Assembly: GCF_016429155.1 (NCBI RefSeq) | Contig: NZ_JAELUC010000026.1 | Location: 1-49,883 of the forward strand | DNA: 49,883 bases | From: Pedobacter sp. ASV12 | GTDB taxonomy: Bacteria; Bacteroidota; Bacteroidia; Sphingobacteriales; Sphingobacteriaceae | Direction: 5' to 3' | In this document: piece by piece, positions 34,553-42,094 of the stretch | How the letters are laid out: every line of letters starts with the position of its first letter | Numbering within the stretch: position 1 is the stretch's first letter | Translations under genes and position numbers: made by a program | The notes under the pieces: generated by a model | What the model saw: the letters and a program-made list of their open reading frames with translations, nothing else | Told to the model about the DNA's origin: nothing | Database searches by the model: none

Positions 34553-34635
34553 AAAGCGGGAACGATCCGAAGACTGTTCCCGCTTAAATTAACGCTCTCA
34601 CCTATATAAGCGATTCTTTTGGGCAAATATTGTGC
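34553..34635 (+). repeat. structured intergenic repeat, copy 1
   Basis: An 83-base element: a 10-bp hairpin AAGCGGGAAC...GTTCCCGCTT, then AAATTAACGCTCTC, then a less conserved part ending ATATTGTGC. A second copy lies at 37365-37449 in the same orientation, so the permease gene sits between the two. Roughly four in five bases agree. It lies in a 548-base gene-free stretch between divergent genes and does not follow a gene on this strand, so it is not simply a terminator. Confidence 0.7.
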
Positions 34636-34774
34636 TGCCCCGAATATTTTTTTTGCAAACCGGTTTTAAGCCTCTAAATAAGAACAAGCTGCCGACCGCC
34701 TTATGGAAGTGCAATGCCATTTTTTTGATAACTTGCCCAAATGCTTTAAAACAACCGAAACAGGTTAAACAAGT

Positions 34775-34804
34775 TTGTCCGATGGCGCACAGTAATTGTC
34801 CGAT
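34775..34804 (+). promoter_or_regulatory. two TTGTCCGAT direct repeats 21 bp apart
   Basis: TTGTCCGAT occurs at 34775-34783 and 34796-34804, a repeat distance of 21 bases or two helical turns, as for AraC-type dimers. It is about 110 bases upstream of the permease start. A third copy lies at 31251-31259, after the AraC gene. Binding protein unknown. Confidence 0.5.
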
Positions 34805-34916
34805 TACGAACATCAACCCCAACCCAAATCAACCTTAAAACACTGATAATAAACCATATAAAACATTTTATCAATTTGGCATCAGCTTCGCTATAAACAG
34901 TAAAAATTAAACAAAC

Positions 34917-37322
34917 ATGTTTGCACTTAACCTCAAAATAGCCTTTCGCAACCTTTGGAAACATAGAGGATATGCCATTTTTAATATCATCGGCTTAGCC
35001 ATCAGTCTAACCTGTGTATTGATCATCTTCCTTTTTATACACCAATGGCTGAGCGCCGACAACTTCCATCCCAAAGCCAACCGCACTTATCGTGTAGTGT
35101 CTATTGGCAATAACAAAGGCGTAAGAAATCCAATGATGGGCGTTCCTGCGCCAATGGCCAATGCGCTGAGGGCCGAATTTCCGCAACTGGAAAAAGTGGC
35201 CAATATTGCCCAATCATTTCAAGTGGTGGATGTTCCAGAAAGCAACGGCACTATTAAACAACATTTTAGGGAATATGGCAGTCTCTTTTATACCGATCCA
35301 GCGTTTTTCGAAATTTTGAATTTCCCTTGGCTCATGGGCAGTCCCAGCTCGCTCAATGCCCCCCTACACATGGCGCTTACCCAGAGTACTGCGGTTAAGT
35401 ATTTCGGAAACTGGCAAAATGCGATGGGCAAAAAACTCAAGTTGGCAGGCGACGACCGGCTCTATGAGGTAACGGGCATTATGAAGGATATTCCGTCAAA
35501 CTCCGACTTCCCCATTCATGTGGCGGTTTCGTTCCAAAATTATTACAATGCAACAAGTACCCGCTGGAATTCGGTAGATCAAGGGCACCACTGCTATGTA
35601 TTGGCTAAACCAGGCACCGATATGGCCAGCCTGCAGCAACAATTAAGTACCTTTACCAAGAAATATTACGATCCGAAAGATCCCTTATCCAACACCCACG
35701 AATTCCAAAGCTTTGCAACCATCCATACCGACGATAACTATGGCACTTTCTCGGGCAAGCATTACACCAACGGCCAGTTAAACGCCCTAAAAATCATCGG
35801 TGCGTTCTTATTGCTCATCGCCTGTATCAATTTCATCAACATGGCTACGGCACAGGCCGTAAGCCGATCGAAGGAAGTAGGTGTTAGAAAAGTATTGGGC
35901 AGTACCCGCAAGCAGTTAATGGTGAGGTTTTTGGGCGAGACTTTTATCATTACGCTCATAGCCATTATCATAGCCTGCATCCTGACCGAAACCTGCCTGC
36001 CCATTGTCGGCAATTTTCTCGACCAGCAGATTTCGTTCAATATTCAGCAATATCCTGTTTTGTTGGTGTTTATTTTTACCTTGTGGGTCTGCATCAGCTT
36101 TTTGGCGGGTACGTACCCAGCGCTTATCATATCGGGCTACAACCCTATCAGCGCACTAAAAAGCAAGATAAGAGCCCAAAAAGTTGATGCGTTTAGCCTT
36201 AGAAACATATTGGTGGTGTTGCAATTCAGTGTAACGCTGGTGCTGATTATTGCCACGCTGATTGTGGTTAAACAGATCAATTTCTTTAAAAACAAGCCTT
36301 TGGGCTTTAACGACAGGGCCATCGTCCAACTTAATGTGCCGAGCGACAGCCTGAGCAAGCTGCGCTTTGCCTCGTTCAAGCAAAAACTCATGGCCAATAG
36401 CGGCATAGAAATGGTTAGCTATGCTTACACGGCGCCCAGTACCTCTTCCAATAATTTCACCAGTTTTTACCTCAACAATTCGTCAGAGAAAGGAGATTTT
36501 TTAGTCTGCAACAAACCAGCCGACGAAGATTACTTTAAACTCTTTGGCTTGCGGCTTCTTGCCGGAAAGCCATTGAGCAAAACCGATACAACTACCGGCT
36601 ACATCCTGAACGAAACCATGCTTCATCAGCTTAACTTTAAAAAGCCTGATGAAGCCATAGGCAAAATGCTGAAGCTGAACAAAAGGGCAAATGCGCCAAT
36701 TATTGGCGTGGTGCAAAATTTCAACAACCTTTCATTGCATGGCGAAATTACTCCTGTTGTGCTTTATACCAGCAAAGACGAGTACCAAACCTTGTTTGTT
36801 AAACTTGCGCCATCGCATATGCAAGCTACCCTCAAAGCAATTGCCAACGACTTCAGTTCGTTTTTTCCGAACCAGTTTTACGAACAGCCAAGCTTTTACG
36901 ACCAGTATATTGCCAATTATTACCTGGTAGAAGAAAAAACGGCCACCCTGCTCAGCACGTTTACCGGAATTGCCATCTTTATTTCCTGCTTTGGGCTTTT
37001 CTCGCTGATTTCTTTTGTAGCTGTACAGCGAACCAAGGAAATGGCCATTCGTAAGGTACTTGGCGCCACCACTGTCGAGCTGGTTAAGCAACTGAACCAT
37101 TCATTTGTAAAGATGATGCTGATTGCCAACCTCATTGCCTGGCCTTTGTCTTATATTTTGCTGACCAAATGGTTGCAGACTTTTGCCTACAAGATCGATT
37201 TTCCTTGGCAGCCTTTTATTTGGGCAGGTTTATCGTCGGTACTCATCTTGGTGGTTACGGTAAGTTTCAGGGCTTACAAAACCGCGGTATCAAACCCAAT
37301 AAATGCCCTGAAATACGAATAG
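34917..37322 (+). CDS. FtsX/MacB-type ABC transporter permease
   Basis: 801 residues. Layout of a two-module MacB-type permease: helix at about 20-42 after LKIAFRNLWKHRGYAIFNIIGLAIS; a periplasmic MacB_PCD domain (45-280); three helices (about 285-305, 335-365, 380-400) with the cytoplasmic motif SRSKEVGVRKVLGSTRKQL; a second helix and periplasmic domain (about 425-660); and three final helices with RTKEMAIRKVLGATTVEL. No ATPase gene is adjacent, as is usual for these permeases in Bacteroidota. Export of a toxic compound, peptide or lipoprotein, or a mechanical signalling role, is possible. It is flanked by the two copies of a structured repeat. Confidence 0.9.
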   Translation: MFALNLKIAFRNLWKHRGYAIFNIIGLAISLTCVLIIFLFIHQWLSADNFHPKANRTYRVVSIGNNKGVRNPMMGVPAPMANALRAEFPQLEKVANIAQSFQVVDVPESNGTIKQHFREYGSLFYTDPAFFEILNFPWLMGSPSSLNAPLHMALTQSTAVKYFGNWQNAMGKKLKLAGDDRLYEVTGIMKDIPSNSDFPIHVAVSFQNYYNATSTRWNSVDQGHHCYVLAKPGTDMASLQQQLSTFTKKYYDPKDPLSNTHEFQSFATIHTDDNYGTFSGKHYTNGQLNALKIIGAFLLLIACINFINMATAQAVSRSKEVGVRKVLGSTRKQLMVRFLGETFIITLIAIIIACILTETCLPIVGNFLDQQISFNIQQYPVLLVFIFTLWVCISFLAGTYPALIISGYNPISALKSKIRAQKVDAFSLRNILVVLQFSVTLVLIIATLIVVKQINFFKNKPLGFNDRAIVQLNVPSDSLSKLRFASFKQKLMANSGIEMVSYAYTAPSTSSNNFTSFYLNNSSEKGDFLVCNKPADEDYFKLFGLRLLAGKPLSKTDTTTGYILNETMLHQLNFKKPDEAIGKMLKLNKRANAPIIGVVQNFNNLSLHGEITPVVLYTSKDEYQTLFVKLAPSHMQATLKAIANDFSSFFPNQFYEQPSFYDQYIANYYLVEEKTATLLSTFTGIAIFISCFGLFSLISFVAVQRTKEMAIRKVLGATTVELVKQLNHSFVKMMLIANLIAWPLSYILLTKWLQTFAYKIDFPWQPFIWAGLSSVLILVVTVSFRAYKTAVSNPINALKYE

Positions 37323-37364
37323 GTGAACGATTTCAACTTTCCAACATTACCACCTGACCACAAA

Positions 37365-37449
37365 AAAGCGGGAACCATCCGTAGACGATTCCCGCTTTCA
37401 AATTAACGCTCTCCTACTATTAGACGATCTTTTGAACGAAATATTGTGC
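37365..37449 (+). repeat. structured intergenic repeat, copy 2
   Basis: An 85-base element with the same order as copy 1: hairpin AAGCGGGAA...TTCCCGCTT (9 bp), AAATTAACGCTCTC and a tail ending ATATTGTGC. Compensating changes are seen next to the loop. It begins 42 bases after the permease stop; no T-run follows the hairpin. Confidence 0.7.
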
Positions 37450-37539
37450 AAATAGCCAATTTTGCTTGTTGGCTAAGCCAGAAGCCCATTTAAAGTCGGG
37501 CCACTTGAAACGAATCAACAAATCCATCAACTAATTTTC

Positions 37540-37547
37540 TATTTTTG
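37540..37547 (+). promoter_or_regulatory. TAnnTTTG element touching the start of the hydrolase pseudogene
   Basis: TATTTTTG ends 3 bases before the ATG at 37551. No -33 partner at correct distance. If real, transcription would start at or inside the start codon. Confidence 0.25.
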
Positions 37548-37550
37548 GAG

Positions 37551-38314
37551 ATGAGGAAATCTTATATCACGGTGTTCATGCTGATGGCCTTTGCTTCGTT
37601 GCTTCAGGCGCAAGAGCTTCCTGTTTTTGAAAAAGCAGTATACCAAACCCGGCAAGACAGTCTGCCCTACCGCTTGCTTTACCCTCAAAATTACAATCCT
37701 AAGCAAAATATCCCTTGCTCCTCTTTCTGCACGGCATGGGCGTTCGGGGCAACGACAATCAAAAACAAATCGTTAACCTTCCGAAAGCTTTGTTAACGGC
37801 TCAAGGCCGAGCAGCTTATCATTGTTTCATTTTGGTGCCTCAATGTCCGGGCAATGATGTTTGGGTAAAATTCCCCGAATTTCCAAAAAGCCTTTCGGCA
37901 ACTGTCAAGCCCACCAAAAGCACGGCTTCGGCTTTGGCTTTATTGGCCAACTTGCAACAGCAATTGCCAATAGACCGCAACAGAATTTATGTGATGGGCA
38001 ATTCTATGGGTGGCGAGGCCACTTTCGATTTCCTGGCGCGAAAACCCAAGCTATTTGCTGGCGCAATCCCGATATGTGCCGTGGCCGATACGGCAACAGC
38101 CAGACGGATTTACCGTACCCCGATTTGGGCCTTTCATGGCAACCAAGATGATGTAAACGATGTAAAATATACCCGAATGATGATCGATGCGCTTAGGCAA
38201 CGGGGAGGAAAACCAAAATATACCGAATATCCCGGCATTAAGCACAACAGCTGGGATAAAGCCTATGCCGAGCCCGAACTATTCGACTGGTTGTTTGCCC
38301 AAAGCAAAAAATAA
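37551..38314 (+). pseudogene. secreted alpha/beta hydrolase (dienelactone-hydrolase/PHB-depolymerase-like), frameshifted
   Basis: From ATG 37551 a signal peptide (MRKSYITVFMLMAFASLLQAQ) leads into ELPVFEKAVYQ...LLYPQNYNPKQNIP. At about 37713-37716 the frame breaks; the remainder continues in another frame as LLLFLHGMGVRGNDN. Adding one T to CCCTTG restores a continuous protein of about 254 residues through the oxyanion segment FLHGMGVRG, the nucleophile elbow GNSMGGEA, Asp in WAFHGNQDD and His in PGIKHNSW. All catalytic residues are intact, so this is either a single-base sequencing error in a short homopolymer or a very recent mutation. A short TTG-started downstream protein could still be made but would lack the signal peptide. 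Confidence 0.82.
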
Positions 38315-38342
38315 GTTTGAGTGTTTAGTTTTTTGAAGTTAA

Positions 38343-38495
38343 AATTTTTACGCAAAGCAATTAACCAAGGATGCTTATTTTAAAAAAGTATTTGAACGAT
38401 TGCCCGACAGTTTACGCCTCGAATTTGAAAAGGGAACAGATGCCCAAGCCAATTACATCGACAGCCCATCGCATTACCTGGAACGTGAACCATAA
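38343..38495 (+). pseudogene. remnant of a gene lacking its 5' part
   Basis: An open stretch of about 50 codons ends at TAA 38493-38495 and encodes QLTKDAYFKKVFERLPDSLR then LEFEKGTDAQANYIDSPSHY, ending LEREP. Composition and codon use are like those of real genes here, but a TAA stands in frame just upstream and there is no ATG, GTG or plausible start. I do not recognise the family. It follows the frameshifted hydrolase gene by 28 bases. Confidence 0.4.
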
Positions 38496-38504
38496 TTGGT
38501 TCGA

Positions 38505-38966
38505 TTAGCCATTTTTTTCGAGTTCGAGCAAACGCAAGAGGAAATCGGCCTGTGCGGGATTGATTTTTTCTTGAGCCGTAGCCAAATCAAACCAGTCGGC
38601 GCGGTCTACTTCGGCAAAAGTGGTCATTTTGCCCGAGCGCGGTGGCCATTCCAGGCTGAAAGTATTGCTCGACAATTGGCTGGCATCGAATTCAAATGCG
38701 AGGGCAAAGGCATGGACTATTTTACCCCCCTGTTGCTTAACGCTGCCCAATGGCATAAAATCTCCTTCTGGTGTAAAGCCAACTTCTTCGGCAAACTCCC
38801 TAACAGCCGCCTGCAAAGGGTCTTCGCCATTTTCGATCAGGCCTTTGGGTATGGTCCAAGCGCCTAAATCTTTTTTGGCAAAAAACGGACCTCCCGGATG
38901 GACGAGAAAAAACATGAGGCCATTATCGGCTTGTTTGTAGCCTAATATCCCTGCGCTTTCTTGCAT
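38505..38966 (-). CDS. Nudix hydrolase
   Basis: 153 residues. The full Nudix box is present: G42, E48, R56-E57, E60-E61, G63 (GLIENGEDPLQAAVREFAEE). The N-terminal ESAGILGYK and LVHPGGPFFAKKDLGAWTIPKG make it look like the Ap4A/ADP-sugar type found in Bacteroidota (NUDIX domain protein of about 150 residues). It cleaves a nucleoside diphosphate linked to some group; which one is unclear. Single gene with no clear operon partners. Confidence 0.9.
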   Translation of the reverse strand: MQESAGILGYKQADNGLMFFLVHPGGPFFAKKDLGAWTIPKGLIENGEDPLQAAVREFAEEVGFTPEGDFMPLGSVKQQGGKIVHAFALAFEFDASQLSSNTFSLEWPPRSGKMTTFAEVDRADWFDLATAQEKINPAQADFLLRLLELEKNG

Positions 38967-39026
38967 GATCCAAGTTACTCAATTAACCCCATATACCATG
39001 ATTTTTCTTTGATAAAGCCCATAAAA

Positions 39027-39057
39027 AAAAGCATCCAACTTTACGCTGGATGCTTTT
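39027..39057 (-). terminator. terminator of the cold-shock gene
   Basis: AAAAGCATCCA (39027-39037) pairs with TGGATGCTTTT (39047-39057); on the minus strand a run of eight T follows. Confidence 0.85.
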
Positions 39058-39079
39058 ACCAATTTATGAAGGATTCTAA

Positions 39080-39271
39080 TTAGCTGATCTTAACATTAAT
39101 TGCGTTTAGGCCTTTTTTACCTTGCTCTACGTCATAGCTTACGGTATCATTCTCGCGAATGTTATCTAATAGGCCTGAAACATGAACAAAGATTTCAGAA
39201 TCGCCATTTGCTGGCACGATAAATCCAAAACCTTTTGTCTCATTGAAAAATTTTACTGTTCCTTGTTGCAT
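39080..39271 (-). CDS. CspA-family cold-shock protein
   Basis: 63 residues, a single OB-fold domain. RNP1 GFGFIV and RNP2 IFVHVSGL are intact, with the usual start GTVKFFNETKGFGFI. It binds single-stranded RNA/DNA and prevents structure in mRNA. The gene has its own promoter and terminator. The leader is short (about 15-20 bases), so the long structured leader of enterobacterial cspA is absent; control by temperature is not evident from the sequence. Confidence 0.95.
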   Translation of the reverse strand: MQQGTVKFFNETKGFGFIVPANGDSEIFVHVSGLLDNIRENDTVSYDVEQGKKGLNAINVKIS

Positions 39272-39293
39272 TATATTTTATTTAAATTATACC

Positions 39294-39322
39294 CAAAGGT
39301 AACATAATTTATTGATAACCAA
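39294..39322 (-). promoter_or_regulatory. promoter of the cold-shock gene
   Basis: On the minus strand TTG (39320-39322) and TACCTTTG (39294-39301) are 18 bases apart, a good Bacteroidota promoter 22 bases before the start codon. Confidence 0.65.
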
Positions 39323-39475
39323 TTTTTTATTATTCAAAACCTACCACAGCGCTTTAATTTTACACCAGTCGTTTGCAGCAAATACCGGCTTTAAACGCCT
39401 TTGAGGCAACACAATGGCTACAAAGCCTGATTTTAAAAAAAATACAAATTTCTTCAGGAGCTAAGCTGGTTTTAG

Positions 39476-39483
39476 TAGATTTG
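39476..39483 (+). promoter_or_regulatory. -7 element of the 42-residue membrane protein gene
   Basis: TAGATTTG matches TAnnTTTG and lies 23 bases before the ATG at 39507. Only TTTC/TTC occurs near the -33 position. Confidence 0.45.
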
Positions 39484-39506
39484 CCTATCAAAACAATAAA
39501 TCAACT

Positions 39507-39635
39507 ATGGGACCACAATCAACAGACGGACTTATTCTACTTGTAACTTTGGCCAGTATCTGTGCAGTTATCTTAATTACTGCCTTTTCTTTAACTTTCT
39601 TCGCCAAAAGAGACACTAGCGATAAAGCGCACTAG
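39507..39635 (+). CDS. 42-residue single-pass membrane protein
   Basis: A small open frame from ATG 39507 to TAG 39633-39635. Polar start MGPQSTDG, one strongly hydrophobic helix (about 9-32: LILLVTLASICAVILIT then AFSLTFFA) and a charged tail KRDTSDKAH. The inside-positive tail suggests N-out, C-in insertion. It fills an otherwise gene-free stretch of about 710 bases, with a -7 element in front and a strong terminator 120 bases behind. Too short for most gene finders; family unknown. Respiratory or stress-related small membrane proteins have such a layout, but I cannot assign it. Confidence 0.55.
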   Translation: MGPQSTDGLILLVTLASICAVILITAFSLTFFAKRDTSDKAH

Positions 39636-39754
39636 ACATTAAAGATATAAGCTTGGGGGCTCAAGTATCGATTCGCTACCTCATAATTACCTTTGGTATG
39701 CCAAGTGTATAGCAAGGCTTGTGGCTTTCAACTTCGTTTTTTTAAACATTAATG

Positions 39755-39784
39755 AGGTTCTGTTTTAAAACAGGACCTTTTTTT
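39755..39784 (+). terminator. strong rho-independent terminator
   Basis: AGGTTCTGTTTT (39755-39766) pairs with AAAACAGGACCT (39767-39778) with one wobble pair, followed by seven T. It ends the transcript of the small membrane protein or a separate small RNA. Confidence 0.8.
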
Positions 39785-39984
39785 GTTGACTGCTTAAACT
39801 TTCATTTACGTCCGAGCGCTTATATACTATGTAACTGTTTCAGTTTGCCGCCGGCCATGTATTGCCATAAGCAGATCGATATGGTTAACTTATAGCTTAC
39901 TAATTTGATTTAAATGAAATATCTGTTATTGTTGAAATTTAGATAGTATATTTAGTTAACCATTAGCTTAACTACTTTCTGCTT

Positions 39985-41286
39985 ATGCCTGTAAAGCACA
40001 ATTCGAAATTCCGGATAAGAAAAATAAAAAAATTCTTTGGCCTCTTGGGGCCTGGATTAACTACCGGCGCTGCCGACGATGATCCTTCGGGTATTGCCAC
40101 CTATTCGCAAACAGGCGCACAATTCGGCTACGGACAGTTATGGACCGCTTTGTACATGCTTCCATTTATGACGGCCGTGCAGGAAGCCTGTGCCAGAATA
40201 GGCTTGGTAACCGGAAAAGGCCTGGCAGCCGTTATTAAAGAGCATTATAGCCGAAAGGTGCTTTATGCCGTAGTTGGGTTGGTGGTGGTGGCCAATACCA
40301 TTAATATTGGGGCCGATATTGGAGCCATGGCCGCGGCTGCGCAGTTGTTGGTTCCGGTTCATTTTGTGGTGCTTACCTTGTTTTTTACCACTACGGTGCT
40401 ACTGCTCGAAATCTTTACCAGCTATCGGGCGTATTCTAAAATACTGAAGTGGCTGGCACTGGCCTTGTTGGCCTACCCTATTACGGTATTTATTATCGAC
40501 CAGCCTTGGCCAACGGTACTTAAGGCAACCATAGTCCCACACTTCGAGTTTTCTTTCGATTTCCTGTTTATCATTACAGGCGTATTCGGCACCACCATTA
40601 CACCCTACATGTTTTTCTGGCAGGCCTCGCAAGAGGTAGAAGAAGAACAGGCCAAAGGATTATTCAGGGATGGAAAACCACGGATTGGCTGGCCACATAT
40701 CCATGCCATGCGCAAAGACAATAACATGGGCATGATCATTTCCGAATTTACCACCTGGTGCATCCTTTTGGTAGGCGCTACGGTTTTGCATAACAGTGGC
40801 GTAACCGATATTAAGGATGCCGCCGATGCCGCCAAGGCGCTCGAGCCATTGGTCCATTCTTTCGAACATTCGGGCTATCTGGCCAAACTGATATTTTCTG
40901 TGGGTATTATCGGGCTTGGCATGCTTGCCGTTCCGGTGCTTTCGGGCTCAGCGGCCTATGCTGTGTCAGAAGCTTTTAACTGGAGCGCCAGCCTCAACCT
41001 CAAGCTTCAGAAAGCCTATGGTTTTTATGCGGTCATCATTGTTTCTACGCTCATTGGCCTAACCATCAATTTTATAGGCATTGACCCCGTAAAAGCATTG
41101 GTTTATACGGCTGTAATCAATGGCGTAGCTGCCGTTCCGCTGTTGTTTCTGATTGTTAAGATCGCGGCCAGCGATAAAATCATGGGCGAATACAAAAGTG
41201 GCTGGCTATCTAAAACCTTGTTGTGGATTACCTTTTTTATTATGGGTGCGGCTGCCATTGCCCTATTCTTTACCACTTGGAGCTAA
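39985..41286 (+). CDS. NRAMP-related divalent metal transporter with altered metal site
   Basis: 433 residues, about eleven membrane helices. NRAMP-type fold: LGPGLTTGAADDDPSGIATYS at helix 1, EACARIGLVTGKGL after helix 2. Classical NRAMP Mn/Fe transporters have DPGN in helix 1 and A-x-x-M-P-H-N in helix 6. Here helix 1 reads DDDPSG (31-36) and helix 6 TTITPYM (203-209), so the metal-binding Met is Thr206, the Asn of DPGN is Gly36 and His is Tyr208. These changes resemble the NRAMP-related group that carries magnesium or other hard ions. Transport of Mn is therefore not assumed. Single gene, no metal-regulator site seen upstream. Confidence 0.87.
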   Translation: MPVKHNSKFRIRKIKKFFGLLGPGLTTGAADDDPSGIATYSQTGAQFGYGQLWTALYMLPFMTAVQEACARIGLVTGKGLAAVIKEHYSRKVLYAVVGLVVVANTINIGADIGAMAAAAQLLVPVHFVVLTLFFTTTVLLLEIFTSYRAYSKILKWLALALLAYPITVFIIDQPWPTVLKATIVPHFEFSFDFLFIITGVFGTTITPYMFFWQASQEVEEEQAKGLFRDGKPRIGWPHIHAMRKDNNMGMIISEFTTWCILLVGATVLHNSGVTDIKDAADAAKALEPLVHSFEHSGYLAKLIFSVGIIGLGMLAVPVLSGSAAYAVSEAFNWSASLNLKLQKAYGFYAVIIVSTLIGLTINFIGIDPVKALVYTAVINGVAAVPLLFLIVKIAASDKIMGEYKSGWLSKTLLWITFFIMGAAAIALFFTTWS

Positions 41287-41385
41287 ACCCGAGCACACAA
41301 CAGAGATTGTGTTACAACTTTAGTTAATTGGGTTACGTATTTCTTAACATGGGCCCGGAACTTTGTACTATCATAAAATAGAAAG

Positions 41386-42090
41386 ATGGACAAGCTAAAA
41401 ATATTATTGGTTGCAACCAATACCAGCCAATATGCCAGTGGCAAACTGGCTACCGGTTTATGGCTCAGCGAACTTACGCATATTTACCATGCAGCCACTG
41501 CAAAAGGCTACGCCATGACCATCGCAAGTCCCAACGGCGGCTCCATACCCATCGACCCCGAAAGCCTCAAAAGCTTTATGCTCGATGGCATGACCAAGGC
41601 CTACCTGAACGATAGCCGATTTATGGAGCTTTTAAAGCGCAGCAAGCCTTTGACGGAAGTATTAAACGACGAATTTGATTTGGTTTACCTGGCCGGTGGT
41701 CATGGTACCATGTACGATTTCCCCAACAATAAAGCTTTGCAAGCCCTGGTTAGCAGACAATATGAAAGCGGAAAAATGGTAGCCGCTATTTGCCATGGTG
41801 TTTGTGGCCTGCTCAATGTTAAATTGACCGACGACACATTGTTGATCAAAGGAAAAACCATAACGGGTTTCAATTGGTTTGAAGAAAGCCTGGCCAGCAG
41901 GAAAAAGGAAGTTCCTTTTAACTTGGAAGCCAGTTTGAAAGAAAGAGGGGCCGATTATAGGAAAGCTTTTATCCCCATGACCGCTCATGTAGTGGTTGAC
42001 GGAAATTTAATAACCGGACAAAACCCCTTCAGCTCTAAGAAAATGGCAAAAGTAGTGATGCGTGAACTGGACAACAACTCAAACCGATAA
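41386..42090 (+). CDS. DJ-1/PfpI-family protein (Hsp31/glyoxalase III-like)
   Basis: 234 residues. Class I glutamine amidotransferase-like fold; the nucleophile elbow is AAICHGVCGLL with Cys136 followed by His137, and the segment LAGGHGTMYDFPNN precedes it. The length and the region ATGLWLSELTHIYHAAT with an acidic residue before the elbow resemble the Hsp31-type subfamily, which acts as a glyoxalase/deglycase on methylglyoxal. First gene of a three-gene unit with an epimerase-like reductase and an AraC regulator, which suggests a stress-induced detoxification operon. Confidence 0.88.
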   Translation: MDKLKILLVATNTSQYASGKLATGLWLSELTHIYHAATAKGYAMTIASPNGGSIPIDPESLKSFMLDGMTKAYLNDSRFMELLKRSKPLTEVLNDEFDLVYLAGGHGTMYDFPNNKALQALVSRQYESGKMVAAICHGVCGLLNVKLTDDTLLIKGKTITGFNWFEESLASRKKEVPFNLEASLKERGADYRKAFIPMTAHVVVDGNLITGQNPFSSKKMAKVVMRELDNNSNR

Positions 42091-42094
42091 AGCT

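Noticed and set aside
34598..34838. Frames of about 70 codons on both strands upstream of the permease
   Set aside because: They run through the structured repeat and the direct-repeat site; composition is not coding.
37705..37725. Programmed -1 frameshift in the hydrolase
   Set aside because: No X-XXY-YYZ slippery heptamer and no stimulatory hairpin; a single-base loss is simpler.
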